Assembly: GCA_000708835.1 (NCBI GenBank)
Contig: DF237178.1
Coordinates: forward strand, 62,001-126,000
DNA from: Klebsormidium nitens
Taxonomy: Eukaryota > Streptophyta > Klebsormidiophyceae > Klebsormidiales > Klebsormidiaceae
Reading direction: 5' to 3'
DNA: 64,000 nucleotides
Made by a program: the position numbers and the translations under genes
Shown here: piece after piece, positions 35,899 through 47,738 of the stretch
Layout of the letters: the number at the start of each line of letters is the position of its first letter
Numbering within the stretch: position 1 is the stretch's first letter
Notes under the pieces: model-generated
Databases searched by the model: none
The model's input: the letters and a program-made list of their open reading frames with translations, nothing else
What the model was told of the DNA's origin: nothing

Positions 35899-38800
35899 AT
35901 GCCCGGGACCCCCGCAGCTTCGAGGACCCCGGCCGGCCGGGCGCCCGCACCGTCAAAGCTCCCGAGATTTCAGAAGGCCCGGCCCCCAACAATTCGGACA
36001 ATGCTTCTGCCGGACGATTATGACGACCTGAACCCAAACGGGGCACTGCCAGATCAACCCGCGTCAAACGAGGGTGACGGAGCTCGGAGTGTTGTGAGAG
36101 ATGTGTCGCCGGCCAAGAAGCGGGGGCCTCGTTCTGAAACCGGCCGACCAGAGGGCAGCAGCGGAACCCCGAGTAGAAAGAGTATCAAAGGGAACGCTGT
36201 GGAAAACGGTGCGCCAAAGTCGAAGCTGGGACAGGCGGAGACGGCGCCCCAGAAGCGGACCAGTAAGACCCCGACGGCGGCGGCAGCTAGCGCGTATGCA
36301 AGCCCGTATCGTCAACCTAAAGAAAAGCCGAAAGAGAAGCCCCGGGGACCAAAATCTGAGACCAGCCCGCTTTCAAATACAAGCCCGAGGAGCCCCGTGT
36401 CTCCCGGCGCCTTTTCCCAGAAGTCGAACGGAACTGCATACGATGAACCAGAACGGAAGCGGAATGGAACGGAAAACGGAACGGCGGGCCCTGAGTCAGC
36501 AATCAAGGCGCAGGTCGCGGAGGCGCTGCACGTGCTGGACCACTTGGAGGCGCATGCGGACGCGCTCGGGAGCCCGTCTGGAGCATACGGAGCGTCCGAA
36601 AAAGCGTTTGGGGCGTCCGAAAAGTCGTTCGGTGCGTCAGAAAAGAATTTCAACGCCAGTGGAAAGGCAATAAATGCGTCCGAAAAAGGGCACGGTGCTT
36701 CAGGCAGAGGGTTCGGGGCGTCCGAAAGTGTGGACGGGGTGAACGGTGTGATGTCATCTGGACGGGCTCCCAGAGGGGAGGTGAGGTCAGCACGGAGAGG
36801 AGGAGCGGCCGCAGCGTATGCGAGCAGGGTGAAGAAGAAAGCAGATGAGAAGAAGCAACTAGGGGCGAGGAAAGATCATGCGGTGCAGGTCGCTCGAGGA
36901 ATCATGCGGAAGGTGGGAAGTGCCCGCCATATCTGTTGGTGCGCTTGAGAATCTTGATCTCTGCTTCCTAATGAAATCTCTGCAAAGTTCAAGGCATCAA
37001 GGGTTCGCAAGAGAGAGCCAACTTCGTGAAAAAAAGCAGACCGCTGTTAAGGACCATCAGCTGACGGGTAGTGGGGATGGTTCAGAAAGTACCCTTTTAT
37101 ATTGACCATTCGCCCTGTTCCGTTAGGTCGGACCTAAGATGGGACAAAACCGACGTAAGCGGGATTGTTCCAAGACATCTTTGAGCTGCTAATTGCAGAA
37201 GGGCACGGTAAAACGCTTCTTTCAGGTTGCAACGAAAGCGGGCCGATGTTCAACGTATCCATCTTGAGTTGCCGCTGATTCAAGCCGCCTCAACTCCATA
37301 GGCATCGGGAATGCAGTTTGAAAGTTGCTTTCGACTCTGTTGAATGGTGCAGATGTACAGGAAAAATGTGGCCCTGGAGAAAGAGAACCGGGTCCTCAAG
37401 ACGGAGCTGTATGGACAGAAAAAGCGGGCCGGGGAGCTGGACTCGCCAAGGGGAGCGATGCAGGTGAGCCGAACATGGATTGATATCCACGTTTGTTTTG
37501 ACACGGGGACCTTTGCGGGCAAGGCAAAGGTGTCTCAAAGAAACAAGAAGGGAAGCTCCCAGGTAGCCCGGACTCTGCGTCTGGGGTTCTAAATTGAAGG
37601 ATGATCAGTTGTTTGATCCCCGCTTGGGATGTGAGCGGGCCTGATTGGATAGCCCATTGCAAGTGACTAGGTTTCTCAGAGAGTTTGAGCCACTGATGGC
37701 TCAGCCGTCAACAATCGAGAATTCTAAGAGATACCATCATTGCTAATGTAGAGAGGTTTGCCGAAGACGAGTGTTGCTCTGTGGGCGGGCGCTGATCCGA
37801 TCCGCTGAATCCAGGAAAAGATTTCAACGTCCACTCTTACGGTAGGAGAGGGACTTTACAATCGCCCAGCTGAAAGAAGTTCCGGCCCCGCTGTGAGGAT
37901 GTCTGCTGACGCGACCAGATCCTTTAGAAGACCTGAACGCGACTCCACTGAATCGATACAAGCCCTTCGACGTCCGTTCTTCCGCAGAAGAGGGACCGTG
38001 CGGTCGGCCACTTTAAGGAACCGATTGCAAAATGTGTCTGCTGAGGTGACAAGATCTTTCTCAAGCCCTGAGCGCCACTTTGTTGGATACGATACGAAAA
38101 CTTCGACGTCCCTTTTTCCAGGAAAGGGACCGTACGATCGCCCAGTTGAAGGAACTGATCGGGGAGCTCCAGGCGCGGCTGCGCAAGCACGAGGAGCCTT
38201 CCACTCGGGGCCGAAAGCACACCGCAAATCCCGCCGGGGATCACGGGGAGAGCTACAAGAAGCTGCGCGCAGATTACCAGCGGCTACTAACCACACGGAT
38301 AGACGTAAGTGGAAGAACCGTAAGAAAAAAGATGTAAAGTGAAGGATGTGAACGGAAATTGGAGGAGACTGAAGGGAAAATAGTATCAGCTGCGCACTTC
38401 GAGTCGAGCACAGCCTCAGGGAAGCGCCAAATCGAGTCGAAGCTTTGGACACGCGAGATACTGAAAGAAGACCCTGAGCGAGAGACAGGGGGCGGCAACG
38501 GCATGGCTCGAAGGACTTTATTGAAGAGGTTCGCTGCGTGAAGCATGAAATTCTTTCGGCCCAATATGCTCTTGCTTTATTAATGTCGTTACCGAACGGA
38601 AAGCCTCAGTTCTGGCCGCGGTGAGTTTATGGTTTATTCTCAACTGAAAGTCAAAGAGTCCTTCTGAAGAGGGTAACGTGGAGAGGTGTCTTGCGGAACC
38701 CAGATCTGGATAGCCAGACCACAGCCTAATCAGATTGCAGCGTGGATTGCGACGCTCAAATAGCCCTTTTCGTTGTCTATACAGGCGTTGCTCGTCTTTC

Positions 38801-40890
38801 TTCAATCGAGGCAAATCTGTGACTCGATCCAGTGGTGCGAAAGCTCTGTGGCCAATTTGAGAAAGATCTCTGAGGTTAGCGGAACTTGTACCCAGCCGAG
38901 AATCGAGTACGGAATCATGTTCTCGTTTGTAAACGCAGGCGGTCAAGAAGCGCGGGGGAGCAAATGAAGAGGTCACCAAGATGCTGTCCGACATGCGGGA
39001 GGTAAGGACGCGGGAAAGTCGGCTTGCCGTTTGTGCGTGATGTGTAGAAATTTTCATGCGTCGTGTCTTCAGATCCTTCGGATTCAGGTTCGCAGAACTG
39101 CCGAACGACGTCAAGCATCCAGACTATCCGAGAACTTTGAACACTTTCAATTTACGGTATAGAAGTATAAGGCACCGTAAAGAAGTAAGGTACGCGCAGA
39201 ACCGCCTCAACATTGGTTTCTTCATAGGGAACAGCGAGGAAGGCCTTCGCTGACCTTATTCAGGTCCAATCTAGACCGTTGGGATTGCCTTCTGAACGCC
39301 AAACAACAAGTTATCTCGAAGAGATAACGTCTCGAAGCTGTATGAAAGAGACGAGTCATGACCAGTCTGCCGAGCGCGGAGAAAGGAACGCTTCCACCGT
39401 TCCATTAAAGGCACCGTTCGCAGCCAACCTCGTCAGCATGCGGAACGGGTATTCAGGGCGGTTCCCTTGACTCCTAGCACTTTGGTCTCATCCGGGCCGT
39501 TACCAAATCCATTTTCGGCTCACGATAATTCTTGGCCCCTGTTTTCTGTAGCGACTGCTGCAAGAGACCGCGGAGCGCGAGACGGAGACCGCTCTGTTCA
39601 ACGCGCGGCTGTACGAGACGGAGCAGCAAAACGCGGACTGGTGAGCGCGGGGTTTTGTCCCAAAAAGGCGCCGCTTACAAACCAGCGCTTCCTATTCTGC
39701 TAGGTTGACATGTTGAAAACAACAAACGGTCTCGGGTTTTTGATCCCAGTCTCGTTACAGAGTGTAATTAGAAGGCAATGTCGGAATCTTAATCTTCAAA
39801 CGGTCGTGTTCACTAAGGGATGCATATTGCCGTGTGACACAACCTCTTCAAATCCATCGAGAAGGGTTGATCGCCTTCATTATCGAGCTCGGGGGTCGTG
39901 TCGCGTCCCTTTCTGGCTGCAGTACTACGAAGAAAGAAACCTGTCTTCCCACTGGGCAGAACTTAGAGCAGCTTTGACGCGAATGGCGGTGAAAACCTAA
40001 CATCCAGAATCTTGTCCAGACATTTCTGAGAATGAGAACGACTTCAGTACGGTTGCTTCCGTGGTTTGCAGGTACGTTGAGAAGAAGTTGCTGGAGCAGC
40101 ACATCATGAAACTAGAGGGGGAGCTGCTCGAGCGGGACCAAATCGACCAACAAATTGAGTGAGTTTGAGTTTCCCTCAATCAGTTATTCTACTCGTTTCA
40201 TGGTTCGTAGATTTCGGGGATGTGGAGATGCCGTATCCAGACAGAAGACCTGAATCCAGGATTTTTTTTGCTCGACTCAATCTCCATCCAAACCCTCGTC
40301 CCCAATCTTTACCCCCCACCTAACCCCACCAGCCCTGGGGGGGCCACCAAACAACTCCTTGAGGCGCCAATCTCAGTTCAACTCGGCAACAGCGCTACGC
40401 AACGAAGAGAATGAAATGCATTTCATTCTCTTCGAAATGCCACGAGACAACTCGCACGCTTCTCAATCATTCATGAGCGATCGGGGTTTGGCTCTTTTGC
40501 GTCGTTAGAGCTGATATTTCATATGGGCTCTCCTCTCGAAGATGAGCTGTCCCAAGTTTATGTAAGTCCTCTGTGCGAAGCACGCACTTGGTACTATCAG
40601 GGAGCCTGTGCAAACGGTAGAGCCCCCAAAAACATATGCACGTTTCCAATCCTTTCGTAAGAGTACGTCGAACGTGCGCCCAACGTGCGCATCCCTTTCT
40701 CGATCGCCACCGAGCTAACGGAGGCACCGTTCCGTTTCCGTTTCGCAGGGCGTGCATCGGGTCGCTGTTCGAGCGGATGCAGATCCTGGAGCGCACCAAC
40801 CAGGAGCTCAACGACATGGCCGCGCACTACTCCCAGGTCGCCGAGGCGACCTCCCCAACCGCGGCCGCGGCCGCGGCCGCGCCAGGATGA
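35899..40890 (+). CDS. Coiled-coil protein resembling plant microtubule-binding protein MPB2C, 562 aa
   Basis: Likely cytoskeleton-associated. Exons: 35899-36912, 37353-37463, 38122-38304, 38939-39001, 39552-39640, 40072-40158, 40749-40890; total 1689 bases, in frame. The first 338 residues are disordered, Pro/Ser/Lys-rich, with a run of about seven GASEKxF octads near residues 230-280. The remaining 220 residues are coiled coil. Its pattern, including QMYRKNVALEKEN, YKKLRADYQRLL, DWYVEKKLLEQHI, LEGELLERDQIDQQIE and CIGSLFERMQILE, matches what I remember of MPB2C. The protein ends in polyalanine. The family name is from memory. Start taken at the first ATG of the long exon; a CCCCGCAG shortly after it could be an acceptor instead. 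Intron 2 carries a triplicated exon start. Confidence 0.78.
36585..36735 (+). repeat. 24-bp coding repeats (GASEKxF octads)
   Basis: About seven 24-base units encode GASEKAF, GASEKSF, GASEKNF, NASGKAI, NASEKGH, GASGRGF and GASESV in the disordered half of the MPB2C-like protein. Confidence 0.85.
37805..38165 (+). repeat. Three tandem copies of the acceptor and start of MPB2C-like exon 3
   Basis: The real copy (CTTCGACGTCCC, TTCCAG, then GAAAGGGACCGTACGATCGC) starts near 38100. Earlier copies start near 37966 (TTCCGCAG, then AAGAGGGACCG) and 37828 (TACGGTAG, then GAGAGGGAC). Upstream sequence (GATGTCTGCTGA-CGACCAGATC) is repeated with them. The period is about 135-140 bp. Confidence 0.88.
40403..40434. 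repeat. Perfect 32-bp palindrome in an intron
   Basis: CGAAGAGAATGAAATG is followed at once by its exact reverse complement, with no spacer. It lies in intron 6 of the MPB2C-like gene. Confidence 0.95.
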
Positions 40891-42315
40891 CGTCATCAGG
40901 GTTTGGGTATTGTCAGCGAACAGGATAGTCACCAGTCGTATCGTGTACAGAACCATTCTTTGTGACCCCGGGCTTCGAATCTGGCAGCCTGGGGCGCCCG
41001 GTGATTTCCCACCGGCGGCGATTTGTCGAATAAGGTCTGCGGAGAAGAGAGTCTGTAGACGGGCAGTATGGAATCTTTGTCGAGTAGAAGATGGTAAATG
41101 AAGGACGGTCCGCTATTGACGACCAGGACGGATCACTGGCAGTGAAAGCGAGCGCCCGGCAAACTTGGGTTCCCTAGAAAGAACCGAGGGAACAGTCTCA
41201 GGGACGTACTACTACCCCGAGGGTCGGCGATGTTATGATCCCGCTTCGACATTGAGCACCCCGAATTTCATGCAAATTCGATCCGGTGTGATCTTAAACC
41301 TGCACCTGCTGAAGGTTGTCGTGCTGAGATGTCTTTTCTGGGTCGCACTCGAATTGCTGAACTTTTCATTCGAATCCACACCCAATCGTGATTATGTTTC
41401 TGGACATTCTTTGGTTGCACGAGCGGCCAGACTCGTTTCGATCAGAGGAAATTCGACGCTGTGAAAGCATTGCTGCACAGTGGTCTTCAAACCCGGTCTG
41501 CATGTTTGATCACAAAGGAGCTTGCATCTAATTTCAAAAAGCGTATACCAATTCGTGCGTACAACACAAGTGATTGACAAGTCCGATCAACGTTGGCTCC
41601 GGCGCACTTGGTGTGTTCTCTTATACAGTTCTCATATTAACGAGAGGATCCCAAAATCTGCTCGGTTGATGAAAGCACAACCAAATTAGAAGCAAAGTTG
41701 GAAGATGAGGCAGGATCTTCGAAAAACATTCGAATGTTTAGCTCATAGAACGGCGCAGCGAGGGCGATAGTACACAGCCCCCGGAGAACCGTACAAGCCT
41801 GCTCGATCAAACCTCTCTAATTGTCGTAGGCAGCAGGCTTCAACCATAGAGTCATTTAGAGGCTTCAGGCTTGCATGGTACTCTGAATGAGCGAGGATTC
41901 CGGCTCCGCGCTCCGTCAATCCGCGGACGGGAGGATCGGACACGGACACGGACAGTGATTTGGGCGACCGACATCAACCGTCCCGAGTCCAAGGATTAGT
42001 CACCGGCCGCGCCGCACCGGGCGTTCAACTGCGCGACTTCGATCCCCGGGCGGTCCGTGTACACCGGGATGTTCGAGCGATACGCGACCTTCCGGATTCC
42101 GCTGTGCAGAGTTCCGCCCGCCAACAGCCTGGGCCTGCCAGGCTATATTGCCGTCTCCGATCGAGATCTGACAATTCTCTCGTTTGCAGAGCATAAATTC
42201 GCATTCATTCCCAAGCTCTGGAAAAGAAGGCTAAACTTAAAGTAGGTAGCAGCCGCCAAGACTTCCGCTGTATGGCGCTTGGTTGCTTGAGGACGGCACG
42301 CACTAGTGCCCAGCG
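40891..42315. other. Intergenic; no supported gene
   Basis: Contains the 3' end of the MPB2C-like gene and the promoter of the next gene. A GC-rich patch at about 41960-42200 stays open on both strands, but matches no family and has no clear splice partners. Confidence 0.45.
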
Positions 42316-45300
42316 ATGTCCGCTTTCTTTGGATCCCCGGCGCGCGCCAGCTTTTTAGTAGGAAGTTCTGACAAGGATCTCAAAGACACCGGCCTACTTT
42401 CCCAAGACCGCAAAGGAGTCCAGTCTACAATGGATAAGCAATCAACTCCGGAGGCCAAGTCTCCAGCTAAGCGGCGCGGGTGGACTGGTTCACCTTTTAG
42501 AAAGCGGGCCCAGAACCAGTCATCTGTTGAGGGGGGCACTTTGCAGAGGTTGGTCGAAGGGGATGACGTTGCGACGAGTTCTGAGGGAGTGGTTGATGAA
42601 AACAGCGGGGACCCGTCTGTGCAAGAGCGCTCTTCCTTGGATGGGGGATCAATGGATCAGCGGAGCCTGGCCATGAGTATGGAATTCTTTGATGCCGAGG
42701 AGGCCTTGGAATGTAAGCTTACCGCTGACATCTTTTCAGATCACTGAATCATCCGGCACACAGCGACGTGTTCTGGGAGTTCCATTCCTCCTTGTTGGTC
42801 ACAGGGTGTACTTTTAGTCTTTCCAGATCTTGGGGTAAATGAAGGTGATCAGTTTTGTAAACAGTCACATGAGTGATTGCTGAGTTGGACCAAGCTCTGT
42901 TCTTATTGCAAAGTAAATCACACAGGTGGTCAAGTAGCAGACAGAGTGGCTGCACATGACGAAATCTTGGCCGTCTGATGAACTTAAACTGCTGCACTCT
43001 GGAAGGTGGCGGCCACTGCTCCAATGGCTCCAGGACGTAGGGTATTGTTTAAAGGTACTTTGGGAGCTGACTTAGGCTGGTTGGTGTTTGGTAATCTGTA
43101 AAATGTATCTTTGTTGAGCCCCCGCTTTAGCGACTGCCACTTTTTCGTCAATCGATCTCTGGTCTACACGACTATCAGGAAACGTGGAGATTGCTTCTTA
43201 TCATAGACCCTGAGTGGTGTTGGTGTTTTGGTGTTGCTTGTTTGAGTGGCCAGAGTGTGATTCAAGTCGGTTAGCGGAGTCCAAAGGTGTCTGGTCAATC
43301 ACTCTGGTCAACCAGCTTTCACTTCCTTTTAATAGAAACCAGCAGCGAGCTAGAGCCGCTTCACTTGATGTCATTCGCCTGTCCCACAACACATTTCTAA
43401 AGATTACAGGTTCAGCCTATATGGGACTGTTATCTACATTCTAACAGTACCGCAACCTCTAACGTCAACCCGGTCTACTTTACCTCTCTCCGCAACTTAA
43501 TTCGTTTGACCTTGATTGCCTTTGCATTTCAATCACATCATCGTTCTGTCTCCCTTGCAGCCCTAAAGGGGGAAAGAGGTTCCACCTGATGACAGAGGCC
43601 ACAACAAGATCTGTGGCTTTATGCTCCTTCTCCTGCAAAACGTAATCTGTTCTCGCAATGTTCTCTTATGTCAGCCTGACAAGAATTTTTCAAGTGCCGT
43701 CGCGTGAGCCAGCCCGCCTCCTGCTTGGATGCCTTTGGTTTATTTTCCACCGATTTCATTGCTAACCCCTCGCATTATCCCCTGACGTCAGCCTGATGTT
43801 AGCTCCTTCTGCCCTAGTAGCGGCATCTGACGTAAGCACGTGGCTGGCGGCAGCCTGGGCCTGCTTCCATCCTGCCAACCCAAAGTGAAGCTAATTTATT
43901 GCATTCTGCCCGCTGATGTCAGCCTGATGTCAACACATCTTTGGCCGCAGCCGCATCTGACATCAGCACGCAGCCCGACGACAGCCTGGGCCTGCGGGAG
44001 CGCCTGCAGCAGGAAATCCGCACGCGCGTTCTCGCCCAAGAAGCGCTCGCGGCGCTCCAAGCGGAGCGCAACGAACTTCTGAGGCGGTTGGAGCAGTCTC
44101 AGACAGTGCAAGGTGCGGCGGAGAACCCCACGGAAGGTGCCACTGGTAGTCTCTCGGAAGGTACTGTGGAAACGCCATTGGGAGATGAAATTGACAACCC
44201 CTCGGAAGCTGCTGTGATTAGTTCGCAGGGAGACATTAGGAAAGCGACGGAGGACAGTGAAGGCGCTGCAGATAAGCAGGCGGAGGGTCTTGATAAGCCT
44301 GCGGAAGGTGCTCACATTTTGTTGGAGAGAACGGATCTTGAAGGAGCGGAGGTGGTTGAGGACGCAAAAAAGGCTGGTGAGAGCGGCGACGGAGATTGCG
44401 AGATGGGGGGTGGCTCTGCGGGGCCAGAAGTCCCAACCGACCAGAATGCGGATCCACCGGAGTCGTCCAGCGAGCTGGGAATGCTAGACGGCGGCTCAGC
44501 AACGAATCCAGGTACGGAAGCAGGGGTGAACGGGGAGGGGGGTCAGGTCCCCCCTGAAGCGCAGGCTGGGCCGTCGGGGGCCCCGAAGGCGGGGTTTGCG
44601 TCATCTTTATCGGAGGGGAAGGACAGCGCACTTGCAGAGGGGGGCCTGAGGGAGGCGCTCGCGAAGAAGGACTCAGAGATTGCGCGGTTGAAGGAGAAGC
44701 TGGTCTACTGGGACCGGGTCAACGAGGAGTACCGGGTGCAAAGAGAGGAGGCAAAGGGTGAGTGGTTGCGTGTTAAATTAATTCTCGAGCCATTTTCCTT
44801 CTTGAGATTGTCTCGCAGGTTTGCGGTGGAACGATTGACGGAAACGAACACGTAGATTTCCGCTTGTGTCCGATTGCGATCTGGGGAGCGTTGCTGACGT
44901 GGGGAGGACTGGGCCCATGTCGATTCTGACGTAGTTACAGACGAATCTGGAGCCTGTCTTTCCTAACTCTTTACTCAATCACCCGTTGTTCGAGCGTTAC
45001 ACGAGTTGTTTGTTCTGAAAGTCAGACGTTCTGGAGCCAGTTCAACGTGGTACTGCTGTTAGGACTGCTGGACATACGATTTGCTGGTAACTGGTTCAAC
45101 AAGCATGCCGTTGTCATCGAATCGGATGCTCTCCAATAGTGTAGCGCTGCTTGTCGATCGAACCTTTCGCTCAGCAGCATTTAGCTCTGACCGGATATTG
45201 GTACGGTGCTCTTCTATTTCCGAAGCCAAGGGCAATCTTCTCCATCCTGGGACGCCGTGTCTTGTTGTCAAGACGACAAAGGGCGACGTGTCTGTTCTCC

Positions 45301-45738
45301 GTTCTGGCTGTCTGCCTACGGCAGTCTCCAAGAAGGACTAAACGCAGCGAGTTTCGTGCTTCGAAAGTACAAAAGGCAGGGAGCAACGTGTCTTCATGGA
45401 AAAGGTCCGAGCTCCTCGTTAACCTAAGGTTTTGGGTGCATTTTGGCTGCGTTTTCGGTGCCTAACTCGGTCCTTCATGATGTGCAGAAAAGAAACGGGA
45501 GGCCCGGAGACGATACCAAAGGCGGCGGGCGTGGACCATAGGTCTGCTGGGCGGAACTGTTGGATTGTGCATACTCGGAGGCGCAGTCTACGGTGCTTAT
45601 CAGTACTGGGATGGTGACACCCCCTTCTTTGCAGCAGCTGAGTCTGATGAGAAGTCGTCAGCAGCCGCGCCGAGTTCGTCTGATGTTGTATTAGAGGAAA
45701 GTGGATCTTCACGTGTTGCGGTTAATAAACAGTCATGA
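42316..45738 (+). CDS. Coiled-coil protein with one C-terminal membrane segment, 484 aa
   Basis: Function not recognised. Exons: 42316-42712, 43951-44757, 45488-45738; total 1455 bases, in frame. The N-terminus is basic and Ser-rich (SPAKRRGWTGSPFRKR). A coiled coil follows (LRERLQQEIRTRVLAQEALAALQAERNELLRRLEQ), then a long acidic, Glu/Gly-rich disordered region. A second coiled coil (ALAKKDSEIARLKEKL) leads into a very basic stretch (KKREARRRYQRRR). This precedes a single hydrophobic segment at about 417-442 and a 42-residue tail. The basic-then-hydrophobic order suggests an organelle or ER membrane anchor with the coiled coils in the cytosol. Confidence 0.82.
43780..43995 (+). repeat. Two tandem copies of an exon start (exon 2 of the membrane coiled-coil gene)
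   Basis: CTGACGTCAGCCTGATG, GCATCTGACGTAAGCACG and CAGCCTGGGCCTGC at 43782-43862 recur at 43913-43993, where they span the real acceptor (43950) and the start of exon 2. The period is about 131 bp. Confidence 0.85.
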
Positions 45739-47738
45739 GTACAGAATAGTGTACATAATACTGATAGTGATGATAGAGGTACGTCAATATTGGACCAGGT
45801 TCTTGGTAAAGTTTGTATGATCTGGATGGACTCGCCTGCCAAGAGTTGACAAGCTGCCGAATCGAATACTTTCAGTATGTATCATGGCACGAATCACGCA
45901 CGACTGCCATGTATGAACACAAGTTTGTCCTGACCCGAGTCGAATATGATGCGCAAACAGTCAGTGTGGACTCTGCCCGCTCAATGCAGGCTGGGCCGCC
46001 ACGTACCGCTGGAGACTGGTTGTCTCGCCGGCAGCCCGACCGAACCAAGATCAAGCCCAATTGTAGGTGTCGAAATCCGATTCTTAGTTCGCACATTCTT
46101 GAAAGGCTGGTCCCTGTTTGTACGGTTAAGTGTCATTATCGAGCCGCAACGACTCAAAAGTGCACCTCAACAACATTTCGGTTTGAAGGCCCTGGCCGGA
46201 AGCTCCACAAACTGAGCCAGGATCCGTCTTGCGCGCGCGCGCATATATATCAAACGGGAGAAATATAGTGATAGAGGCGAGGGTAATTTGTCGAGGTTGG
46301 TTCGACCACGCAACCATTCCAGTACCTAGTGCATTGCAACTTCGGTGGTGGAGAAACGAAGAGCTAGCGAGAGAAGGAAGATGCAGTATTGTTCAAGCTG
46401 GAATCATTCTTCCACTCTGAAAAAGTCTCGACTTTTAAAACTCAGTGTGCACCATTGCGGCCCGCTCCTTGACGATTTGCTCATGACGAACAAATGGAGC
46501 AAGCTTAGTCCGATACTACTGTGGTCTGCGCAATTCGCATCACAAGGCTGATGTGCAGCACTTCGAATCTTACAACGCTTGTGCATATTCTGAAGGCATA
46601 CGGCTGATGACATGTCTACATCCTGCCCTCATCCTGCACCAGCAAACTTAAGCTCGAGTCCATATACTTATGCTGGCGATTGTAGGGGGAGTACGTACTC
46701 GGACCTGGAGGTAACTGTCACGATTTCTTGGCACAGTGAATCTTGGGGCCTGCAGTAGTCTGGCATCCGATACTTCCGATTAGGTATTGGATCGCAAGGT
46801 TCGACCCCGGTTCGACTTATCTTTATATCTTCTGACCCCGGCGCAGATATGAAACGAACTTCTTCTTTCTTGTTCGGTCCCGCCAGGCCCTTCGGCCCTC
46901 ATGGGGCCGCCGTGCACATGCAGGAGAGTTGGGAGGACGAATCACCACAGCAATACATCAAGCTACTAGTCTCTTTACTTAGTCTGTCCCGAGCTACCTT
47001 TTTGGGAAAGCAAACTCGCCCATGAAAACGTGTGTTTAAGTACGATCATCCCACTAGCTGCCACTGAGCCAGGCTTGCCGTCAATCCTTCAACGAGCCGC
47101 CACTCAATGATATTGAGGTTATGCAGGATGTCAGCACATTATTGTCGGAGGGCCGGTTGCCGAGATTCTTCAGTCGACGAAATACTTTAGGGAAGGGGTT
47201 TGAATTCCTCGTTTCCTTCAACGTCCAAATGCAACCGCTCAGTCAGTGCTTTAGTTCCGGCGAGACGGCAACATCGCCTTCTTCCTTCACTGGGCCGTCA
47301 ACTTGAAGCCTGGGCAATGGCGCATCTTGGGCTAGCTTTTCGATCGAAAGGCCCAAAGGGTAATTGAGCAGCTCCGTACCGCGCACTGCATCTCTGCATG
47401 TCGAATCGATTGCGGTAGACTGGGGCCAAACTGTTTGCCCCAATCTCCCAATGGGAACGCGCCTCAGACGTGCGCCAATTCGACAGGAGCATTTCCGAGG
47501 TGAGATTTCCGGTGGTTCCGCTGTTCCGGTAGACGACCGGAAAACTCGATTCTGGGCGCAGCGCGCGCTTAAAATTCAATAGCTGGCCATGGGCCAGGCC
47601 GGTGGATGCAGTGCCTGGTGGATGATCCCCTTCTTCCCCCCCTCTCTACATTCCTACAAATTCAATACGTGGTGTTTTGCAGATTCACAGCGCCCCTGAA
47701 GGGTTGAAGGGGAACAGCTTGACCTTTGAATTTGGACG
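45739..47738. other. Intergenic; no supported gene
   Basis: No exon recognised. A short CG/AT dinucleotide run (CGCGCGCGCGCATATATAT) sits at about 46229-46248. Position 46798 onward has a tRNA B-box-like GGTTCGACCCC, but it does not fold as a tRNA. Confidence 0.45.

Noticed and set aside
41960-42240. GC-rich open frames on both strands before the membrane coiled-coil gene
   Set aside because: No motif, no partner exons and equal openness on both strands suggest composition rather than coding.
46740-46840. tRNA-like B box (GGTTCGACCCC)
   Set aside because: The T-stem pairs at only two of five positions and no A box lies at the right distance, so it is not a tRNA gene; a tRNA-derived SINE is possible but unsupported.
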